A stretch of DNA of 50,120 bases from contig JBQTIU010000096.1 in NCBI GenBank assembly GCA_052387815.1, positions 1 through 50,120 of the forward strand, in the 5' to 3' direction. Below the pieces are notes generated by a model. That model was not told where the DNA came from, did no database searches, and saw nothing but the letters and a program-made list of their open reading frames with translations. This DNA comes from JBQTIU01 sp052387815. Its GTDB lineage: Bacteria > Pseudomonadota > Alphaproteobacteria > CACIAM-22H2. Within the stretch, counting starts at the first letter, position 1. Every line of letters begins with the position of its first letter. Both the position numbers and the translations under genes were made by a program. Below are positions 33,771-41,942 of this stretch, one piece after another.

Positions 33771-34763
33771 TCAAGCCGGCGGGACGTATTTGACGATCTT
33801 CTGGTCGATGGCGCCGAAGATCGAGCCGCCGTCGGCGTCGAACATTTCGATGCGAACGCGGTCGCCGAATTTGAGGAACGGGGTGACCGGCTTGCCGCCG
33901 TCGATGGCCTCGAGGGAGCGGCGCTCGGCGAGGCACGAGGACCCGGCCCGGCGGTCGCGGTTCGAGACCGTGCCCGAGCCGATGATCGTGCCGGGCCCGA
34001 GGGCGCGCGTACGGGCGGCATGGGCGAGGAGGGCCGGAAACTCGAAGTTCATGTCGCGCCCTGCGTTGGGGCTGCCGAAGCGCTCAGCGTTGAGGTGGCT
34101 GATGAGCGCCAGATTGACCTTGCCGCCGTCCCAGGCCGCGCCCAGCTCGTCAGGCGTCGCCGCCACTGGCGAGAAGCTCGAGGCGGGCTTGGATTGGAAG
34201 AAGCCGAAGCGCTTGGCGAGCTCGCCCGGCATCAGGTTGCGCAGGCTCACGTCGTTTACCAGCATGACGAGCTTGATGTGGTGGCGCGCCGCCTCTGGGC
34301 GCACCGCCATTGGCACATCGTCGGTGACCACCGCGACCTCGGCCTCGAAATCGATGCCGTCGGCCTCGTCCGCCGCCGGCACGTCGTCGGTGGGGCCGAG
34401 GAAGCCGTCCGACCCGCCCTGGTACATCAGCGGATCGGTGAACAAGGCGGGGGGCATCTCCGCCCCGCGCGCCTTGCGCACGAGTTCGACATGGTTGAGA
34501 TAGGCGCTGCCGTCCGCCCACTGATAGGCGCGCGGCAGCGGCGCGTGGACGAGGCGCGGGTCGAAGGGGAAGGCGTCCGGTTCGCGCCCCAAGTTCAAGA
34601 GCCGGTAGACCGCGGCGAGTTCGCCCTGCACGTTCTGCCAGTCGTCGAGCGCCGCCTGCAGGGTGGGTGCGATCCTTGGCACCCTGACGCTCCGCGCCAG
34701 ATCGCGCGAGACGACGACCAGCGTGCCGTCACGCCCGCCTTCCTTGAGCGTCGCCAGTTTCAT
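33771..34763 (-). CDS. fumarylacetoacetate hydrolase family protein
   Basis: Final step of tyrosine breakdown, splitting fumarylacetoacetate to fumarate and acetoacetate. The product has 330 residues. Metal and substrate-site residues are visible in GIDFEAEVAVVTDDVP, MLVNDVSLRN, FFQSKPASSFSPVAATP and GTIIGSGTVSN. The length is that of the bacterial short FAH subfamily. The ATG overlaps the hmgA stop (ATGA), so it is translationally coupled. The position between hmgA and maiA supports a true fumarylacetoacetase role (fahA) over another FAH-fold enzyme. Confidence 0.9.
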   Translation of the reverse strand: MKLATLKEGGRDGTLVVVSRDLARSVRVPRIAPTLQAALDDWQNVQGELAAVYRLLNLGREPDAFPFDPRLVHAPLPRAYQWADGSAYLNHVELVRKARGAEMPPALFTDPLMYQGGSDGFLGPTDDVPAADEADGIDFEAEVAVVTDDVPMAVRPEAARHHIKLVMLVNDVSLRNLMPGELAKRFGFFQSKPASSFSPVAATPDELGAAWDGGKVNLALISHLNAERFGSPNAGRDMNFEFPALLAHAARTRALGPGTIIGSGTVSNRDRRAGSSCLAERRSLEAIDGGKPVTPFLKFGDRVRIEMFDADGGSIFGAIDQKIVKYVPPA

Positions 34764-35911
34764 GGATCTCGCACCGGCGCGGCCGGCGCGGCGCGCCAGC
34801 TATCGACGTAGCCGCGCCACTCGACGCCCTCGGGGAGCTTCGCCACGGCAAGCGCATCGCGGGCGTCGATCATCACCGCGACCTCGTCGAGGAGCGTGCC
34901 GCCCGCCGAGCTGGTCGCCAGCTGGTAGGCCTTGGGGTGCGGCCCGTGCGTGACCCCGCAAGGGTGGAGGGTCAGCATGCCGGGGTGGATGTTGTCGCGC
35001 GAGAAGAACTTGCCGCGATGGTAGAAGATCGCCTCGTCGTAATCGTCGTTGTTGTGGAAGAACGGCACCCTCAAGGCGCCGGGATCGCTTTCCGATGGGC
35101 GCGGGGCGAAGGTGCCGACGACGAAGCGCGAGGCGAGGAAGGTGGTGTGCGCCGAGGGCGGCAGGTGATAGCGGTGGCTGGTCAGCGGCCGCAGGTCGCG
35201 CCAGTTCACCCGGACCGGCGCGAGATCTCCGTGCCAGCCCATGGCATCGAGCGGGTTGAAAGGAAAGGTGACGGTCGATAGCGCGCCGTTGCGCCTGATG
35301 ACGACGCGGGTCTCGACCTCGCCCTTTTGCGCCTCGAAGGCCTGGTCGAGGGCCGGGGTGTCGAGCGCCGCCGGATCGAAGATGGCGTGCCGGCCGACCA
35401 GGCCCTTCTCCGGCAGGCGGTAGCTGTCATTGGTCGCCTCGGCCAGGAGCGCGGTCAACGGCGCGGTCGCCTCGAGGCGCCACATCGTGCCGCGCGGCAA
35501 CACGATGTAATCGCCGTCGCGGAACGCCAGGTGTCCGTAATCGCAGTACAGGTGCCCCGCGCCCTCGTGAACGAAGGCGAGCTCGTCGCCGTCGCCGTTG
35601 CGCACCAGGTGGTCCATCTTGCCCTCCAGGCGCCACAGCCGCAGCTTGAGATGGGCGTTGCCCATGATCTCCGTCGCCTCCCAGGGCGAGGCCGAGAGCC
35701 GGTTGATCTTGCTTAGATCGAAGGCGCGGGGCCTGAGCTCGCCCTCCCAGGCGATCCAGCCGGTCGGCGGATGGGCGTGGTGCATGTGGGTCGCCGGGCC
35801 GTAGAACCCCTCCTTGCCGAGCTCGCGCTCGTAGGTGCCCGCCGGCAGGTCGGCGTGCGCCTGGCGCGAGGTCCGGCCCTCGCGCCGGGGAAAGCTGATC
35901 CAGGTCTTCAT
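34760..35911 (-). CDS. hmgA: homogentisate 1,2-dioxygenase
   Basis: Iron-dependent ring cleavage of homogentisate to maleylacetoacetate. The product has 383 residues, cupin fold. Probable iron ligands lie in the cluster HNNDDYDEAIFYHRGKF and HPCGVTHGPHP in the C-terminal half. The N-terminal part has GPATHMHHAHPPTGW and the beta-barrel VHEGAGHLYCDYGHLAFRDGDYIVLPRGTMWR. It is shorter than the 430-440 residues of classical HmgA, a compact version often seen in alphaproteobacteria. The start overlaps the hpd stop by ATGA, and its own stop overlaps the fah start. Confidence 0.9.
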   Translation of the reverse strand: MKTWISFPRREGRTSRQAHADLPAGTYERELGKEGFYGPATHMHHAHPPTGWIAWEGELRPRAFDLSKINRLSASPWEATEIMGNAHLKLRLWRLEGKMDHLVRNGDGDELAFVHEGAGHLYCDYGHLAFRDGDYIVLPRGTMWRLEATAPLTALLAEATNDSYRLPEKGLVGRHAIFDPAALDTPALDQAFEAQKGEVETRVVIRRNGALSTVTFPFNPLDAMGWHGDLAPVRVNWRDLRPLTSHRYHLPPSAHTTFLASRFVVGTFAPRPSESDPGALRVPFFHNNDDYDEAIFYHRGKFFSRDNIHPGMLTLHPCGVTHGPHPKAYQLATSSAGGTLLDEVAVMIDARDALAVAKLPEGVEWRGYVDSWRAAPAAPVRDP

Positions 35912-37062
35912 ACCTTGAGCGCTCCTCTGCGGATCTGATCGAGCTCGATCGACTCGAACAGGGCCCGGAAATTGCCTTCGCCGAATCCCTCGTCGCCCTT
36001 CCTCTCGATGATCTCGAAGAAGATCGGGCCGATCACGGTCTGGGTGAAGATCTGCAAGAGCAGGCCCCTTCCCGGCGCGCCGTCGATCAGGATGCGGTTC
36101 TTCTTGAGGCGCCGGACATCCTCGCTGTGACCCGGCAGGCGGCGGTCGACGAGCTCGTAATAGGTGTCGGGCGTCGGGAGAAACTTGGTCCCCCGCGTGC
36201 GCAGCTGGTCGACCGCCGTATAGATGTCGGCCGCAGAGAGCGCGATGTGCTGGATGCCTTCGCCCTTGTAGGCTTCGAGATACTCGGCGATCTGCGACTT
36301 GTCGTCGCGCGACTCGTTGATCGGGATGCGGATCCTGCCGCACGGGCTGGCCATCGCCCGCGACTTGAGGCCGGTGGCCTTGCCCTCGATGTCGAAATAG
36401 CGGATCTCGCGGAAGTTGAAGAGCCGCTCGTAGAACCGCGCCCATTCGTCCATGCGGCCGCGATGGACGTTGTGGGTCAAGTGGTCGATGGCGATCAGCC
36501 CGACGCCGGCCGGGTTCGGCCGGGCCCCGGCGAGCGGCCGGAAGTCGACATCGTAGATGCTGCCGCGCTCGCCGTAGCGGTCGACGAGGTGGATCAGGCT
36601 GCCGCCGATGCCCTCGATCGCCGGGATGTTGAGCTCCATCGGCCCGATCTTGCCGTGGTGGGGTCGGGCGCCCAGGGACAAGGCGCGGGCATAGGCGGCG
36701 CCGGAATCCTTGACCCGGAAGGCCATGGCGCAGGCCGAGGGCCCGTGCACGCGCGCGAAGGCCTGAGCGAAACTGTCTGGCTCGGCATTGACGATGAAAT
36801 TGACGTCGCCCTGGCGGTAGAGCGTCACGTCCTTCGAGCGATGGCGGGCGACGGCGGCGAAGCCCATGGACAAGAACAGCCGCCCGAGCGTGCGCGGGTC
36901 GGGGGCGGTGTATTCGACGAACTCGAATCCGTCCGTGCCCATCGGGTTGTCGGCGGCCGCCGGGGCCGCCACAATGCGCGGCCCTTTACGCGCAGTCCCA
37001 GCCCGCCCCGGCCGCGCCGCGGCGGGACGTCGCGCGATCGATCCTGGATTGCGAGCGGTCAT
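35908..37062 (-). CDS. hpd: 4-hydroxyphenylpyruvate dioxygenase
   Basis: Converts 4-hydroxyphenylpyruvate to homogentisate. It has 384 residues and two vicinal-oxygen-chelate domains. The family start NPMGTDGFEFVEYTAPDP occurs near residue 40. The Fe(II) ligands are His in IDHLTHNV, His in EGIQHIALS and Glu in IFFEIIERKGDEGFGEGNF. The likely start is the ATG at 37060-37062, leaving a 38-residue Arg/Ala-rich extension. A later ATG (36942) would begin inside the conserved block and is less likely. It heads the catabolic unit and is coupled to hmgA by an ATGA overlap. Confidence 0.93.
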   Translation of the reverse strand: MTARNPGSIARRPAAARPGRAGTARKGPRIVAAPAAADNPMGTDGFEFVEYTAPDPRTLGRLFLSMGFAAVARHRSKDVTLYRQGDVNFIVNAEPDSFAQAFARVHGPSACAMAFRVKDSGAAYARALSLGARPHHGKIGPMELNIPAIEGIGGSLIHLVDRYGERGSIYDVDFRPLAGARPNPAGVGLIAIDHLTHNVHRGRMDEWARFYERLFNFREIRYFDIEGKATGLKSRAMASPCGRIRIPINESRDDKSQIAEYLEAYKGEGIQHIALSAADIYTAVDQLRTRGTKFLPTPDTYYELVDRRLPGHSEDVRRLKKNRILIDGAPGRGLLLQIFTQTVIGPIFFEIIERKGDEGFGEGNFRALFESIELDQIRRGALKV

Positions 37063-37136
37063 CGCGCCCTGCGTTGCTTCGCCGTCTGCCCGGGCCCGGC
37101 CGCCGCGGGCCGCGTCACCAGGCGCCGATCCCGGGC

Positions 37137-37165
37137 AAGCTAGTTTCAAACGCAACCAATGCCAA
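37137..37165 (-). promoter_or_regulatory. candidate promoter of hpd-hmgA-fah-maiA
   Basis: Minus-strand TTGGCA (37160-37165), a 17-bp spacer and TAGCTT (37137-37142) lie about 75 bp before the hpd start, between it and the decarboxylase gene. Confidence 0.45.
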
Positions 37166-37182
37166 CAGAAATCGGCCCGTCG

Positions 37183-37198
37183 CCCGGCGCCGGCCGGG
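37183..37198 (-). terminator. possible terminator after the decarboxylase gene
   Basis: CCCGGC-CGGC-GCCGGG hairpin on the minus strand, about 31 bp past the decarboxylase stop. Only a weak T-rich tract (GATTTCTGTT) follows about ten bases later. Confidence 0.3.
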
Positions 37199-37229
37199 TG
37201 GGGATCGACGCCGTTCCCGGGCTCGACTT

Positions 37230-38360
37230 CTAGATGCAGTGGGTCTTGAGGGGCGGGAAGCCGTTGAACCCGACCGAGGCGTAGGTCGAGGTATAGGCCC
37301 CGGCCGACAGGATCTGGACCTTGTCGCCGACCGCGAGGTCGAGCGGCAACCGATAGTCGGCGGCGTCGTAGAGCACGTCGACCTCGTCGCAGGTCGGACC
37401 GGCGAGCACCACCGGCCCCTTGGCGCCGCCGTCGCGCGGCGTCTTCAAGCGGTACTGGATCGCCTCGCCCATGGTCTCGGGCAGGCCGCCGAATTTGCCG
37501 ACGTCGAGAAACACCCAGCGCCGCTTGTCGTCGTAGCTCTTGGTCGAGATCAGCACCACCTCGGACTGGATCACCCCGGCATCGCCGGTGATGCCGCGGC
37601 CGGGCTCGACGATCATCTGCGGCAGATCGTTGCCGAAATGGTCGGTCATCGCCTTCATGATCGCCTCGGCATAGGCCTCGATCGCGGCGACCCGGGCGCG
37701 GTACTTGGCCGGGAACCCGCCGCCGAGATTGATGAGCTTGAGCTCGATGCCGCGCTCGCTCAGCGCCGTGAACAGCATCCGGGTCTTGCCGACCGCGATG
37801 TCCCATTGCCTCAAGTCGCGCTGCTGCGAGCCGACATGGAAGGAGACGCCGTGCGGGTCGAGGCCGAGGTCGCGGGCCTTGACCAAGAGGTCGCGCGCCA
37901 TGTCGATGTCGCAGCCGAACTTGCGCGACAGCGGCCAGTCGGCGCCCTCGCCGGTCATCAAGATGCGGCAGAACACTCGCGAGCCGGGCGCGGCCTTGGC
38001 CAGCTTCCTGAGCTCGATCTCGCTGTCGAAGGCGAACAGGTCGACGCCGCGGCCGAACGCGGTGGCGATGTCCGCTTCCTTCTTGATGGTGCTGCCGAAC
38101 GACATTCGCCCCACGGCGATGCCGAGCGCGAGGCACTGCTCCACCTCGTAGATCGAGGCGGCGTCGAAACACGAGCCGAGCCCGTCGAGCACGCGCAGGA
38201 TCTCGGGGGCGGGATTGGCCTTGACCGCGTAATAGATCTGCACCAGCGGCAGCGCCTTGCGCAGCCGCTTGTAGTTGTGCGCGATCACGTCGAGATCGAC
38301 GATCAGGCACGGGGTCGGCGGGTTGTGCTCGGAAAGGAAGCGGGTGATCTTGGGGGTCAT
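37230..38360 (-). CDS. ornithine/lysine decarboxylase, alanine-racemase fold (type III PLP)
   Basis: Makes putrescine or cadaverine from ornithine or lysine. It has 376 residues. The Schiff-base lysine is in IYYAVKANPAPEIL (about residue 50). Further features are FDAASIYEVE, SFHVGSQQ, the GGGFP loop and the phosphate-binding EPGRGITGDAG. The dimer active-site cysteine is in AGPTCDEVDVLYD, and the C-terminal YTSTYASVGFNGFPP. The pattern is that of eukaryote-like ODC found in alphaproteobacteria. Ornithine versus lysine preference cannot be settled. The start ATG at 38358-38360 fits the family. Confidence 0.92.
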   Translation of the reverse strand: MTPKITRFLSEHNPPTPCLIVDLDVIAHNYKRLRKALPLVQIYYAVKANPAPEILRVLDGLGSCFDAASIYEVEQCLALGIAVGRMSFGSTIKKEADIATAFGRGVDLFAFDSEIELRKLAKAAPGSRVFCRILMTGEGADWPLSRKFGCDIDMARDLLVKARDLGLDPHGVSFHVGSQQRDLRQWDIAVGKTRMLFTALSERGIELKLINLGGGFPAKYRARVAAIEAYAEAIMKAMTDHFGNDLPQMIVEPGRGITGDAGVIQSEVVLISTKSYDDKRRWVFLDVGKFGGLPETMGEAIQYRLKTPRDGGAKGPVVLAGPTCDEVDVLYDAADYRLPLDLAVGDKVQILSAGAYTSTYASVGFNGFPPLKTHCI

Positions 38361-38394
38361 GGTCGGCGCTGTCCCTATCCTGGGGGTGCGGCGA

Positions 38395-38422
38395 TATATA
38401 GTGCGATTCGGCGCGATGAAAA
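38395..38422 (-). promoter_or_regulatory. candidate promoter of the decarboxylase gene
   Basis: Minus-strand TATATA (38395-38400), with TTTTCA (38417-38422) 16 bp upstream, about 35 bp before the decarboxylase ATG. Confidence 0.45.
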
Positions 38423-38501
38423 GCGAAAAATGCGTGGCTGCGGCGATGCGGCCGAAATTTTTTCGGCGGGGCCGGCTGCCGTGCCCGGCGACGGGCAAAG
38501 G

Positions 38502-38529
38502 TTGCGCCGCCTTGCCGCCATGCTATAAG
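38502..38529 (+). promoter_or_regulatory. candidate promoter of aroQ-accB-accC-aat
   Basis: TTGCGC (38502-38507), a 16-bp spacer and TATAAG (38524-38529) are about 55 bp before the aroQ start, in the divergent gap with the decarboxylase gene. Confidence 0.5.
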
Positions 38530-38582
38530 AACGAGGACGGGGCTCGACCCGCCGTTACCGCCAACTTCCAAGGGACGCGTCC

Positions 38583-39038
38583 TTGGCTTCCCGACCGACG
38601 ATCCTGGTCATCAACGGTCCCAACCTCAACATGCTCGGCGTCCGCCAGCCGGAGATCTACGGGCGCGAGACGCTGGGCGATATCGAGGCCGCGTGCGGCG
38701 AACGGGCCAACCGGCTCGGACTCGACATCGATTTCCGGCAGTCGAACCGCGAGGGCGAGCTGGTCGAGTGGATCCACGAGGCCCGCGGGACGGCCGATGG
38801 CATCGTGCTCAACGCCGGCGCCTACAGCCATACCTCGATCGCCATCCTCGACGCCCTGTTGATTTGCGACCTGCCGGTGATCGAGGTCCATCTGTCCAAT
38901 ATCTACGCCCGCGAGGAGTTCCGTCGCCACTCGCACGTCAGCGCCGCGGCCAAGGGCGTGATCTGCGGCTTCGGCGGCCACGGCTACCTGTTGGCGCTCG
39001 AGGCGATGGCCCGCCTGGTGGCGGGCGCACAGACCTGA
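38583..39038 (+). CDS. aroQ: type II 3-dehydroquinate dehydratase
   Basis: Third step of the shikimate pathway. The product has 151 residues. Visible features are ILVINGPNLNMLGVRQPEIYG (catalytic Tyr and flexible loop), FRQSNREGELVEWIHEA, GIVLNAGAYSHTSIAILDAL, EVHLSNIYAREEFRRHSHVS (catalytic His) and the terminal GFGGHGYLLALEAM. The start is TTG at 38583, with AGGGA nearby. No ATG occurs before the conserved core. The stop overlaps the accB ATG by one base (TGATG). Confidence 0.94.
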   Translation: MASRPTILVINGPNLNMLGVRQPEIYGRETLGDIEAACGERANRLGLDIDFRQSNREGELVEWIHEARGTADGIVLNAGAYSHTSIAILDALLICDLPVIEVHLSNIYAREEFRRHSHVSAAAKGVICGFGGHGYLLALEAMARLVAGAQT

Positions 39039-39472
39039 TGGCCCAGTTCTCCGTCGATCCCAAGCTCATCCGCAAACTCGCCGAGCTCCTGGCCGAGACC
39101 GGCTTGGGCGAGATCGAATACGCCGACGGCGAGCGGAGGGTGCGCGTGGCGCGGGCCGCCGGCGCCCTGCCGCCACCGGCGGCGGGCCCGGCCGCGCCGG
39201 CGGCCGGGCTCGCCATCGACGACCCCCATGCCCCGCCCGCGGGCGCGGTCGTCTCGCCGATGGTCGGCACCGCTCATGTGGCGCCCGAGCCCGGCGCGGC
39301 GTCCTTCGTCAAGGTCGGCGACCGGGTCAAGGAAGGCGACACGCTGTTGGTCATCGAGGCGATGAAAGTGATGAACCTCATCCGCAGCCCGCGCGGCGGC
39401 ATGGTGCGCCAGGTGTTCATCAGCGACGGCGCGCCGGTCGAGTACGGCGAGCCGTTGATGGTCATCGAGTAG
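39038..39472 (+). CDS. accB: biotin carboxyl carrier protein of acetyl-CoA carboxylase
   Basis: Carries biotin between AccC and the carboxyltransferase in fatty-acid synthesis. The product has 144 residues. The N-terminal domain (1-45) reads FSVDPKLIRKLAELLAETGLGEIEYADGERRVRVAR. An Ala/Pro linker spans about 46-68. The biotinyl domain has the biotin-accepting lysine in IEAMKVMN (about residue 110), with the family thumb region at GTAHVAPEPGAASFV. The ATG at 39038 is coupled to the aroQ stop. Confidence 0.95.
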   Translation: MAQFSVDPKLIRKLAELLAETGLGEIEYADGERRVRVARAAGALPPPAAGPAAPAAGLAIDDPHAPPAGAVVSPMVGTAHVAPEPGAASFVKVGDRVKEGDTLLVIEAMKVMNLIRSPRGGMVRQVFISDGAPVEYGEPLMVIE

Positions 39473-39497
39473 CGGCCCGCCTCGCCGGTCGACGGCC

Positions 39498-40841
39498 ATG
39501 TTCGAGAAGGTCCTGATCGCCAATCGCGGCGAGATCGCGCTGCGCATCCACCGCGCCTGCCGCGAGCTCGGCATCGCCACGGTGGCGGTCCACTCGACCG
39601 CCGATGCCGACGCCATGCATGTGCGCCTCGCCGACGAGAGCGTCTGCATCGGGCCGCCGCCGGCGCGCGACAGCTATCTCAACATGCAGGCGATCCTGTC
39701 GGCCGCCACCATCACCGGCGCCAACGCCATCCACCCCGGCTACGGGTTCCTCGCCGAAAACGCCGACTTCGTGGCGATGGTCGAGGAACACGGCTTCACT
39801 TTCATCGGCCCCTCGCCCGCGCACATCCGCCTGATGGGCGACAAGATCGCCGCCAAGAAGACGGCCGCCGCGCTCGGCATCCCCGTCGTTCCCGGCTCCG
39901 AGGGCCCGGTCCCCGACCTCGATACGGCGCTCGCCGCGGCCGAGCGCATCGGCTATCCCGTGCTGGTGAAGGCCGCGAGCGGGGGCGGCGGCAAGGGCAT
40001 GAAGGCCGCCCGCGGCGCGGCCGATCTGGCCGTCGCGTTCGGCCTGGCGCGCCAGGAGGCGGCGGCCAATTTCGGGTCCGACACCGTCTATCTCGAAAAA
40101 TATCTTGGCCATCCCCGCCACATCGAGATCCAGGTCCTCGCGGATTCCCACGGCAACGTCGTGCATCTGGGCGAGCGCGACTGCTCGCTCCAACGCGCCC
40201 ACCAGAAGGTAATCGAGGAGAGCCCCTCGCCGGCGCTCGACGACGCCGAGCGCGACCGGATCGGCGCCATCGTCTGCCGCGCCCTCAAGGACCTCCAGTA
40301 CCGCAACGCCGGCACGCTCGAATTCCTCTACGAGGACGGCCGGTTCTTCTTCATCGAAATGAATACTCGCCTCCAGGTCGAGCACCCGGTGACCGAGATG
40401 GTGTGCGGCCTCGACCTCGTGCGCGAGCAGATCCGCATCGCCGCCGGGGCGCCGATCTTGTTTCGCCAGGAACACGTGCGCTTCAACGGCCATGCTATCG
40501 AGTGCCGGATCAACGCCGAGCACCCGCGGACCTTCCGGCCCTCGCCCGGTCAGGTCAGCGACTACCACCCGCCCGGCGGCCCCGGCCTGCGCGTCGATTC
40601 GGCGCTGTACGCGGGCTACCGGGTGCCGTCCCATTACGACAGCCTGGTGGCGAAACTGATCGCCCATGGGGCGACCCGCAACGAATGCCTGTTGCGGCTT
40701 AAGCGGGGGCTCCACGAATACGTGATCGGCGGGATCGAGACGACGCTGCCGCTCCACCGCCGCCTCGTCCAGGCGCAAGCCGTCATCGACGGCGCCTACG
40801 ACGTCCACTGGCTGGAGAAGTTCGCCGGCCTGCCCGGATAA
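39498..40841 (+). CDS. accC: biotin carboxylase of acetyl-CoA carboxylase
   Basis: ATP-dependent carboxylation of biotin on AccB. It has 447 residues and an ATP-grasp fold. Visible features are KVLIANRGEIALRIHRACRELG, ATP-binding GGGGKGMKAAR, LGERDCSLQRAHQKVIEESPS, the catalytic EMNTRLQVEHPVTEM, and the C-terminal RINAEHP...FRPSPGQV. It is 25 bp after accB. The length matches AccC and excludes longer propionyl/methylcrotonyl carboxylase alpha chains. Confidence 0.96.
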   Translation: MFEKVLIANRGEIALRIHRACRELGIATVAVHSTADADAMHVRLADESVCIGPPPARDSYLNMQAILSAATITGANAIHPGYGFLAENADFVAMVEEHGFTFIGPSPAHIRLMGDKIAAKKTAAALGIPVVPGSEGPVPDLDTALAAAERIGYPVLVKAASGGGGKGMKAARGAADLAVAFGLARQEAAANFGSDTVYLEKYLGHPRHIEIQVLADSHGNVVHLGERDCSLQRAHQKVIEESPSPALDDAERDRIGAIVCRALKDLQYRNAGTLEFLYEDGRFFFIEMNTRLQVEHPVTEMVCGLDLVREQIRIAAGAPILFRQEHVRFNGHAIECRINAEHPRTFRPSPGQVSDYHPPGGPGLRVDSALYAGYRVPSHYDSLVAKLIAHGATRNECLLRLKRGLHEYVIGGIETTLPLHRRLVQAQAVIDGAYDVHWLEKFAGLPG

Positions 40842-40849
40842 GGCCGCCG

Positions 40850-41497
40850 ATGACCGAGCTCACCCCCGACCTGCTGCTTGGCGCCTACGCCGCCGGTTTG
40901 TTCCCGATGGCCGAAAGCGCCGATGAGCCCGAGCTGTTCTGGGTCGATCCCGAGCGCCGCGGCGTGCTGCCGCTCGATGCCCTCCACATCCCTCGCTCGC
41001 TCAAGAAGACCCTGCGGCGCAGCGTCTTCGAGGTCCGCGCCGACAGCGATTTCAGGGGCGTGATGCTGGCCTGCGCCGAGCGCACCCAGAGCCGCCGCGC
41101 GACCTGGATCAATGCCGCGATCCTGAAGCTCTACGGCGAGCTGCACGCAGCGGGCCATGCCCACAGCCTCGAGTGCTGGCGCTCGGGCCGGCTCGCCGGC
41201 GGGCTCTACGGCGTCGCCTTGGGCGGGGCGTTCTTCGGCGAGAGCATGTTCACCCGCGAGCGCGACGCCAGCAAGGTGGCGCTCGTCCACCTCGTCGCCC
41301 GCTTGCGGCGCGGCGGGTTCAGGCTCCTCGATACCCAGTTCGTGACCCCGCACCTCGAGCGTTTCGGGGCGGTCGAAATTTCCCGTCGCGCCTACCGCCG
41401 GCAGCTCAAGGCGGCGCTCTGCCTCGAGGCCCGCTTCTACCGCGAGCTCGACCCCGAGGGGCTCGAGGTCCTGCAGTCGATGACCCAGACGTCGTAG
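40850..41497 (+). CDS. aat: leucyl/phenylalanyl-tRNA-protein transferase
   Basis: Adds Leu or Phe to proteins with N-terminal Arg/Lys, making N-degrons for ClpAP. The product has 215 residues. Conserved blocks are LLLGAYAAGLFPMAESADEPELFWVDPERRGVLPLD, THSLECW-type AHSLECWRSGRLAGGLYGVALGGAFFGESMF, and LDTQFVTPHLERFGAVEISRRAY. It begins 8 bp after accC. The 3' end overlaps the convergent DUF2155 gene by 61 bp. Confidence 0.95.
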   Translation: MTELTPDLLLGAYAAGLFPMAESADEPELFWVDPERRGVLPLDALHIPRSLKKTLRRSVFEVRADSDFRGVMLACAERTQSRRATWINAAILKLYGELHAAGHAHSLECWRSGRLAGGLYGVALGGAFFGESMFTRERDASKVALVHLVARLRRGGFRLLDTQFVTPHLERFGAVEISRRAYRRQLKAALCLEARFYRELDPEGLEVLQSMTQTS

Positions 41498-41832
41498 ACC
41501 GGATGCTCGAGCGCCGAGACGGCGGGCGAGGAGGCGAACATCCAGCCGACGAACAGGGTGCGCGGGACCTCGCCGGGCTTGATTTCGCGCACCTCGAGGA
41601 AGGCGGCGGATTCGGGCGCCTCCTCGGGCGGCCGCTTGCGGCACGTCCGCGCCATGATGTCGAGCGTCCCGAAGCGCACCGTCTCCTCGATCGGCGCCTG
41701 GATGGTCCTGACCCGGCCGGTGATTTTGTCGAGGCCTTGCAGGACCGCCACGACGCCGGACGCCATCGGCGCGGATTGGCCCTCGGCGAGCGCGTGGCTG
41801 GCGATCAAGGCGGCGGCCAGCGCCAGCGTCAA
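41437..41832 (-). CDS. DUF2155 exported protein
   Basis: About 131 residues. The DUF2155 core is VVAVLQGLDKITGRVRTIQAPIEETVRFGTLDIMARTCRKRPPEE...FVGWMFASSPAVSALEHPVYDVWVIDC. A signal sequence (LTLALAAALIASHALAEG) precedes it. The start is uncertain. TTG at 41830-41832 is the nearest in-frame start codon. No ATG or GTG lies between it and a palindromic repeat about 30 bp upstream. The conserved protein should end at VIDC; eleven Ser-rich residues read on through the overlap with aat. The function is unknown. The gene is a regular neighbour of accBC-aat and NDUFA12 in alphaproteobacteria. Confidence 0.8.
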   Translation of the reverse strand: MTLALAAALIASHALAEGQSAPMASGVVAVLQGLDKITGRVRTIQAPIEETVRFGTLDIMARTCRKRPPEEAPESAAFLEVREIKPGEVPRTLFVGWMFASSPAVSALEHPVYDVWVIDCRTSSPSGSSSR

Positions 41833-41860
41833 AACGGGCGGCGACGCGATCCGCCATGAT

Positions 41861-41912
41861 ACCTTCTCCCATGGGGAGAAGGTGGCGCGCGCCAGCGCGC
41901 CGGATGAGGGGA
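41861..41912. repeat. palindromic intergenic repeat (REP-like)
   Basis: ACCTTCTCCC-AT-GGGGAGAAGGT (about 41861-41883) is an almost perfect inverted repeat. It is followed by a second GC palindrome GGCGCGCGCCAGCGCGCC and GGATGAGGGG. I recall this combination as a dispersed intergenic repeat in alphaproteobacterial genomes. It lies between the methyltransferase and DUF2155 genes and abuts the start region of the latter. Confidence 0.6.
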
Positions 41913-41942
41913 AGCGCCCGACGCCGCGATGGCGAACGCGCC

